A DNA stretch of 64,000 nt from Cristatella mucedo (taxonomy: Eukaryota > Bryozoa > Phylactolaemata > Cristatellidae): assembly GCA_009760855.2 (NCBI GenBank), contig WPIO01000125.1:367001-431000 (forward strand), read 5' to 3'. The notes under the pieces were generated by a model. The model did no database searches, was not told where the DNA came from, and saw nothing but the letters and a program-made list of their open reading frames with translations. Below are positions 26,801 to 32,800 of this stretch, in pieces. Positions within the stretch are counted from its first letter, which is position 1. Each line of letters begins with the position of its first letter. Made by a program: the position numbers and the translations under genes.

Positions 26801-29800
26801 TAGTGTTTCAACGGTGAGGTCAGAACAGATGCAGGATTAAGCAGAAAAGGCTAGCAAGATATTTTTTGGGGGGTTTAGCTTCAATTACAAGTTTCTTATC
26901 GTTTTACAATTTACTGACACTTTTTGATACTTAAGGGTTACACATTGCAGAAAGATCAATATCCACATATGGCCAGATGAGTAGAAACTGGTAATAATAC
27001 AAGTTGACAGTGTACAATTAAAATTAGGGGAAGATATCTGATCAAGAATGTTACTTCTTATGTGTGTAGGGCCATGCACGTGAGCCAGGAGAGAAAATTA
27101 ATCAGCCAAAGAGAAAGAAGTCGACACTTTAGCCGGTTATTTGGGATATCGAAATGAATGTTGAAATCGCCCTACATGAAGAAGAGACGATTTCTGGAAG
27201 ATGTAATCGTAATGAGACTGGAAAAAATACTGCCACCACTGAAAGCTGTAAGGAATGCTTCGATGGGACTGACAACTGCTGAAAATTCAGTGAGGAACAA
27301 TCAAAAATTGCTACTCCACCGCAAGTTGTCATAGAACTTGGGATACAAAAAAGCAGGTTGTGTGGCGATGGTTACAACTCGCGGTTAAGGATAAATGTAC
27401 AGAAAATGCTGAAAAAATGCATTCGAGTCGAATATTAGTTTATGGTACCTTTCAAAAGACAGATATGTTAGAAATAGATCGTAAGTTCTGACAATTTTCA
27501 CATATTTGGAAAAAAGGATAATGCAAATCATGTCTAACCCGTCAGTAAACTGGAAGCAACATCTCTACAAATAAAAAATGATCGATCTCAGCATCGCATG
27601 CGAGACGTGTCCCAACTTACTGAACCTTGCTACATCGAAGTACATGTTTGCAGTTTTTTAGGTGCATTCTAGTGACTTTTAAACAGCTCTATTCACAGTG
27701 TAACTTTTGCCTTATAAAATCCTAACTCGGCCAATACATCACGGATCAATGTGAACTTTGAAGTGTGAGTTTAACTCTATTTGCACATCACTTCAGTAGT
27801 TTATTTCTGATTTAGGTTGGACAAGTCTTCATATACATACCTACAATTGCAGAAACTGTAGCTGCAGGACGTTTAATGATATTTATAGCTACACTTATAG
27901 AAATATAAATCCAAGATGCATACAGTAAATTGATAAATAAATAAATCTATCTTAGCAGAAATCTAAACTGTACATGAAGATATAAAAAAATCACAAGCGC
28001 ACACCTCAACAAGCTGCAAACATGTTACCTCGATGTACCAAGGTTCAACAAGTTGAGGACACAACTGCGATGCTGAGATGGTAACTTTTTTATTTGCAGA
28101 GACGTTGCTTCCGGGGTACTTATAGGCGGGTCAGACATGGTTTGCAATATCGACTTTTTTTACGTGGAAGTAGTCAAAACTTCCGATCCCATTTCTAACA
28201 CGTTTGTCTTACGAAAGGTACCCCAAAGAAATATTCGATTGTGAATAAATGTTTCATTACTCTCTCAACAGTTACCCTTAAGTCTATTCCAGCCAGGTCT
28301 TTGTCACAGCAAGCAAATCAAGGACGTAGTCAAGAAACACATCTCGTATCAATCATGCATTATTAGGGGTTTATTGTTATGGAACAAACATTCCGTAGGT
28401 ACATTTTAACAGTAGACCCTTGTCTTGTAAGAGGGCTTGATGACTACAAAATTAAAAGTTCACACAGCCTTGTTTGAGAAGAGCGTGCTGGACGGCTTGA
28501 ACCAATGCAAGAAATGCTCGAGATTCATCCTTTACCACCTCACACTTTACTTTGCCTAAGCTTTCTGCAGAAAGTAACCGATTGGCAGAGGCAGTGGTAT
28601 CCAAGAATACTTTTCAGCAGCAATAGCAAAACAATATTATGCATGCACGACAGTACCGAATAGCTGTCACCACGAGCCATCAAAGCTGTAACGGCGGATA
28701 GCTCGGGCAGCGGGTGTGTAAGCGCTTGCTGAGAGGGCAGGGCGATGGACACATTCAGACATGAAACAATCCTCGCTGTATGGCCGTCATTGATGTGGCT
28801 GTAAATTCATTCTGGTCAGATGAGGGTTTTCAAGATGCCGGGCATACTGAACTCATGGAAAAATAATTATTGACAGCCCAAAAAGAAACACATGCTGTTG
28901 GTGCGTGTGTTGGTACGTGACGTCGTACCAACATGATTCTTATGAGTCCCTTGTCACGCCAGGCATGGAGGTCAATACTGTGCTGTCTCTTCTGATGTAG
29001 CACATTCTACAGAGTATGAGTATCACTGAAAAGGTCGACTACTGGAACAGGCCAAACACCCTGCCTCAGCCAACTGTCGATATCACTCCACAGTCGTTCT
29101 GTGGGGTTCAAATCAGTCGACTGGCTGGGCAACTGCATCAGCACCACACAAGGATTCGTCAAAAAGCCCTTCACAGGCCAGGCAGTGTGCTAAGGCCTGT
29201 TCTGTTATCTTGCTGCCAAATCTTATGACCCCCAAGCAGAGTATTTGAGCTTTAAAATCTAACTTGATTGACCAATAATAAATTGAGTAAAGCATTTTTC
29301 ACAAATCCTGGTGTGGTGCTGATGCAGTAGGTCCAGCCAGTTGCCTGACACTATAGAACTGCACCAGTAGGTGACCTTTTCAGTAAAACTCAGACTCAGT
29401 GGATTGTGCTACAGCAGAAGAGACACTGAAGAAACTGGTGGCCCATTATACCTGGCCAAAGAAATGGTCATACAGAATCGTAGTGGGATGGCATCAACTA
29501 AACATGTACACAGCAACAGCATATGAGGTTGCTTTGGGGCTGTCGATAAAAACAATACTTTCACACGCTGAATTAACAGCATTACCGCATAACAGCAGTA
29601 TGCCTGACATCGTAGAAAACCCTCTTCTTACCAGAACAAATTTACAGCGACAAAATGCTGCCATGCTGAGAAGATTTTTTCCAGCTGAGTGTAGACAGCG
29701 AGTCAACTCCCTCATACACCAAAATGACTTAAAACACTTCACAGTGGGCGATCAGCAGCCAGACGCAAAAAAATCGCTGGCACTAGGCTCGGCAGCTAAG

Positions 29801-32800
29801 TAAGCACCTAAAGATGGTCGGCACTTCTAAAGAGGTAGACTCTAGGGACACTGCTCGATTCCAGGTGAGCTCTTTCCAAAACTCGGAACTCCACACGAAT
29901 GCCGAATCGCCACAGGCCTAGTTCAAGAAGAGTCATCACAAGCGAGCCAACAAGTGAGTATCCTCTATTCACGAGCTACTGTCAGCACGAGTTGTCGACA
30001 AGCAGAAGGTGGCCAGATGGGTTGGCAGCATAGCTTACCTATGCACACGTCGATTTTGCCTTTTATCGCAGCCTCGTGCAGAGGAGTGTAGTTCCAGTTG
30101 TCACGTGCATTGGCATCAGCGCCGTGACGGAGCAGCAGCTGGACCACCTCGGCATGGCCAAACGAGCAGGCATTATGCAGCGGTATCAGTCCACCGTCAT
30201 CTCGAGCATGCACATCTGCTCCACATTCCAGCAGGTGCTCCACAACTTCCTTTCGACCGAAACCTTCAAAAAGACTTGGCTCTATACAAGCTCTCAGATG
30301 CTCAGGGTGCGCTGGCAGCCACGGTGGCTCACTAAGAATCTAACTAGCTAGCCTGCTTCTGTCTAGGCTCGACAATTACAATTTGGTTTTGGATGGGCTA
30401 CCGAAAAACCCATTAAGGGTGAATACCGAGATAATACTGGGAAGATTGATCCAACAACCCAATAGTTGTTTAGGGCACTTTTCAAAAGACAACCATGTTA
30501 AAAATAGGTTCTGATGTTTCGATTTCAATATGAAAGGAAATCATCAAAAAACGATTAGGCAAACTATGTATATTCCGAAAGTAAATCGGTAAGAACACAT
30601 CTGCAAATAACAGATTTACCAATCTTTGCATCCTATACGACTTTTGTCCCAACTTGTTGAACCTTGGTACATCAAGGTGCATGTTTGCAGCTTGTTGAGG
30701 AGCATGCTTGTCTTTTAATAATAATAATAATAATAATATTGCACTTGATAAAGCGCCCTCAGAGAACTTAATCTCTTTCTAGGCGCTTTACATTTGCTGC
30801 AAAGTGATATGCAATAGAATAGTAAGTAAAATCATGCTTGAAAAACAAACAAAATAAATAATATGGTTAGGGGTTACATGCACAGGGTCAGCATGCAAAT
30901 GTGGTTTTAAGCAGCTTCATTTACCGCGTAGCTTTGTTCCATCTAAATTCCATAACTCGGCCAATACTAGACAGATCAATGTAAACATTTTAATGTGAGC
31001 TCAGTTCTACTTTTAAATGACTGCAGTGGTTCCATCTATTTATGGTTGAATAGCTTTTGTTATATATGTCCTCAAACCTTAAACATTATATTTGCAATCA
31101 TGAAAAGGTATAGCAAAATTAATCGAATCAAAATCTTAACTGAACGACTGCAGATGTGTGCAAGCAGAGCTGAGATGAAAATTGAAATTTCACATTGATC
31201 TGTCAAGTATTGGCCGAGTTAGGAAATTTACAAAGCACAAACCTACACTGTAAACAAAGCTATTTTAATGTCTCAAGCATGACCTCGACAAGCTGCAAAC
31301 ATGCACCTTGATGTACTAAAGATTCAGCAAGTCAGGACAAAAGTTGTATCTGATGCAGAGATCGGCCAATTGTGTGTTGTTGTTCTGTTTGCTTCTGAGT
31401 TACTTCCGGATTAGACGTGGTTTGCATCATCGTTTTGTTAATGTTTCCTTTTATGTGGATATCGCCAAAACTTCTGACCCTGTTTCGAACGTGATGCCCC
31501 TGGGTCTTTGCCCAGGAGGTAAGGTGCTTGCTCCTCACGACAGGGTCGTGGGTTACAGCCCTTCATAGGGCGCTCCTTTATTATCCACTGCAAGCGATGG
31601 TAATAGCAGTTACGGCTCTTCTGCTGCTACATAAATAAGGCCATTAAATCAGCCAACTGTTTTGAAAGGTACCCTAAACAGTTATTGGATTTTAGCACCA
31701 ATCTCCTCAGCAGTTTCTCGACATTTACCCTAAGCTTCTCTAGCTGTTTATGAGTATACACCAGGTTGGTCAAAACATCCCAGAAGTTCTGCTATGTGTC
31801 TCCTTTGCTGCAATTGCTCCCGGTCGATCAATGGATAAAGAGCAAAATTCTTGCTCTGACCCACAAAGCCTGCAATGGCTTGGCCCCTTCATACCAAACT
31901 GAACTGCTGCAACAGTTTCAGCCTCCTCTCGTGCTCTCGGGTCCGACGTGGATACTAAATTAGCCGTTTCATTCCTATGCTTAAAGACAGCAAGAACAGA
32001 AAACGTTTGTCTGCACGTTCTAGATTGTGAATCTCTCTCAAACAATTCTTATGCAACGACGTTTCTGCTGCCTGCCGGCTATGGCACATCTTTTCCAGCC
32101 GCCCTGACCAGCTACTTACATGCCACTCACTTTTTCGACAGGTCTCTTGACTCAGCAATGCTGCTCACTTTCTGTTTGATAAATGAGATTAAGTCTGTTG
32201 GCAACCGCATGCACATCAGAAGCCACAAGGCTCAGAGTGCACTATAGAATATTCTCCAGCGTAACACCCACGTAGTCTTTGTGGCTTTAGAATTATAGAC
32301 ATAGATATATCGATACATAAATACAGAAGCACGATGGAAGCTGCTTCCCCGAGACAGCTAGGCTGCAATAAGCACTGATAGAAGACCAAGCTTAGCAAAT
32401 CCATCATCAACTGTTCATGATTGCAAGACGTGCCAAGCATGACCTGGCTGGTTCTGTCAACCCGAGATCACATCAAGCTGGTCAGGCAACTACAGAAATC
32501 GATGGAACTATCACTGGTAGTGCATAGTGCACCCAGGCACGGACTTATTTTCTGTAATTTGTATAGAAACTATGCCTTTTTTCCGGGCTGCTTCTTTTAT
32601 TAAAGGCCAAAAACTGTCAATTCCATAGACTCCTTGGGCTAGCGCCTCCCACATCGGTTAGTGTAGTGCAGCTGCAAATTACTGGACAGGCATCCAGAGG
32701 GGTAAGTGATCAAAAACTGTGCACCTGGCAATGCAGACAGTGTGATACCTAGACCCTATAGTTATGGCTGCTAGCCGAGAAATCCGGCCCAAGTTCACAG

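Larger units (their letters stand above)
30413..31733. mobile_element. TTAA-like foldback element, copy 2, with two insertions
   Basis: Same family as the 27.4-kb element. The left end TTAAGGGTGAATACCGAG is matched on the other strand by TTAGGGTAAATGTCGAG at the right. The arms pair over several hundred bases (CAATAGTTGTTTAGGG, GTTGAACCTTGG, ACTCGGCCAATACT, GACAGATCAATGT). It is split by a LINE tail at 30712-30915 and a SINE at 31496-31660. It sits in tankyrase intron 1. Confidence 0.75.
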
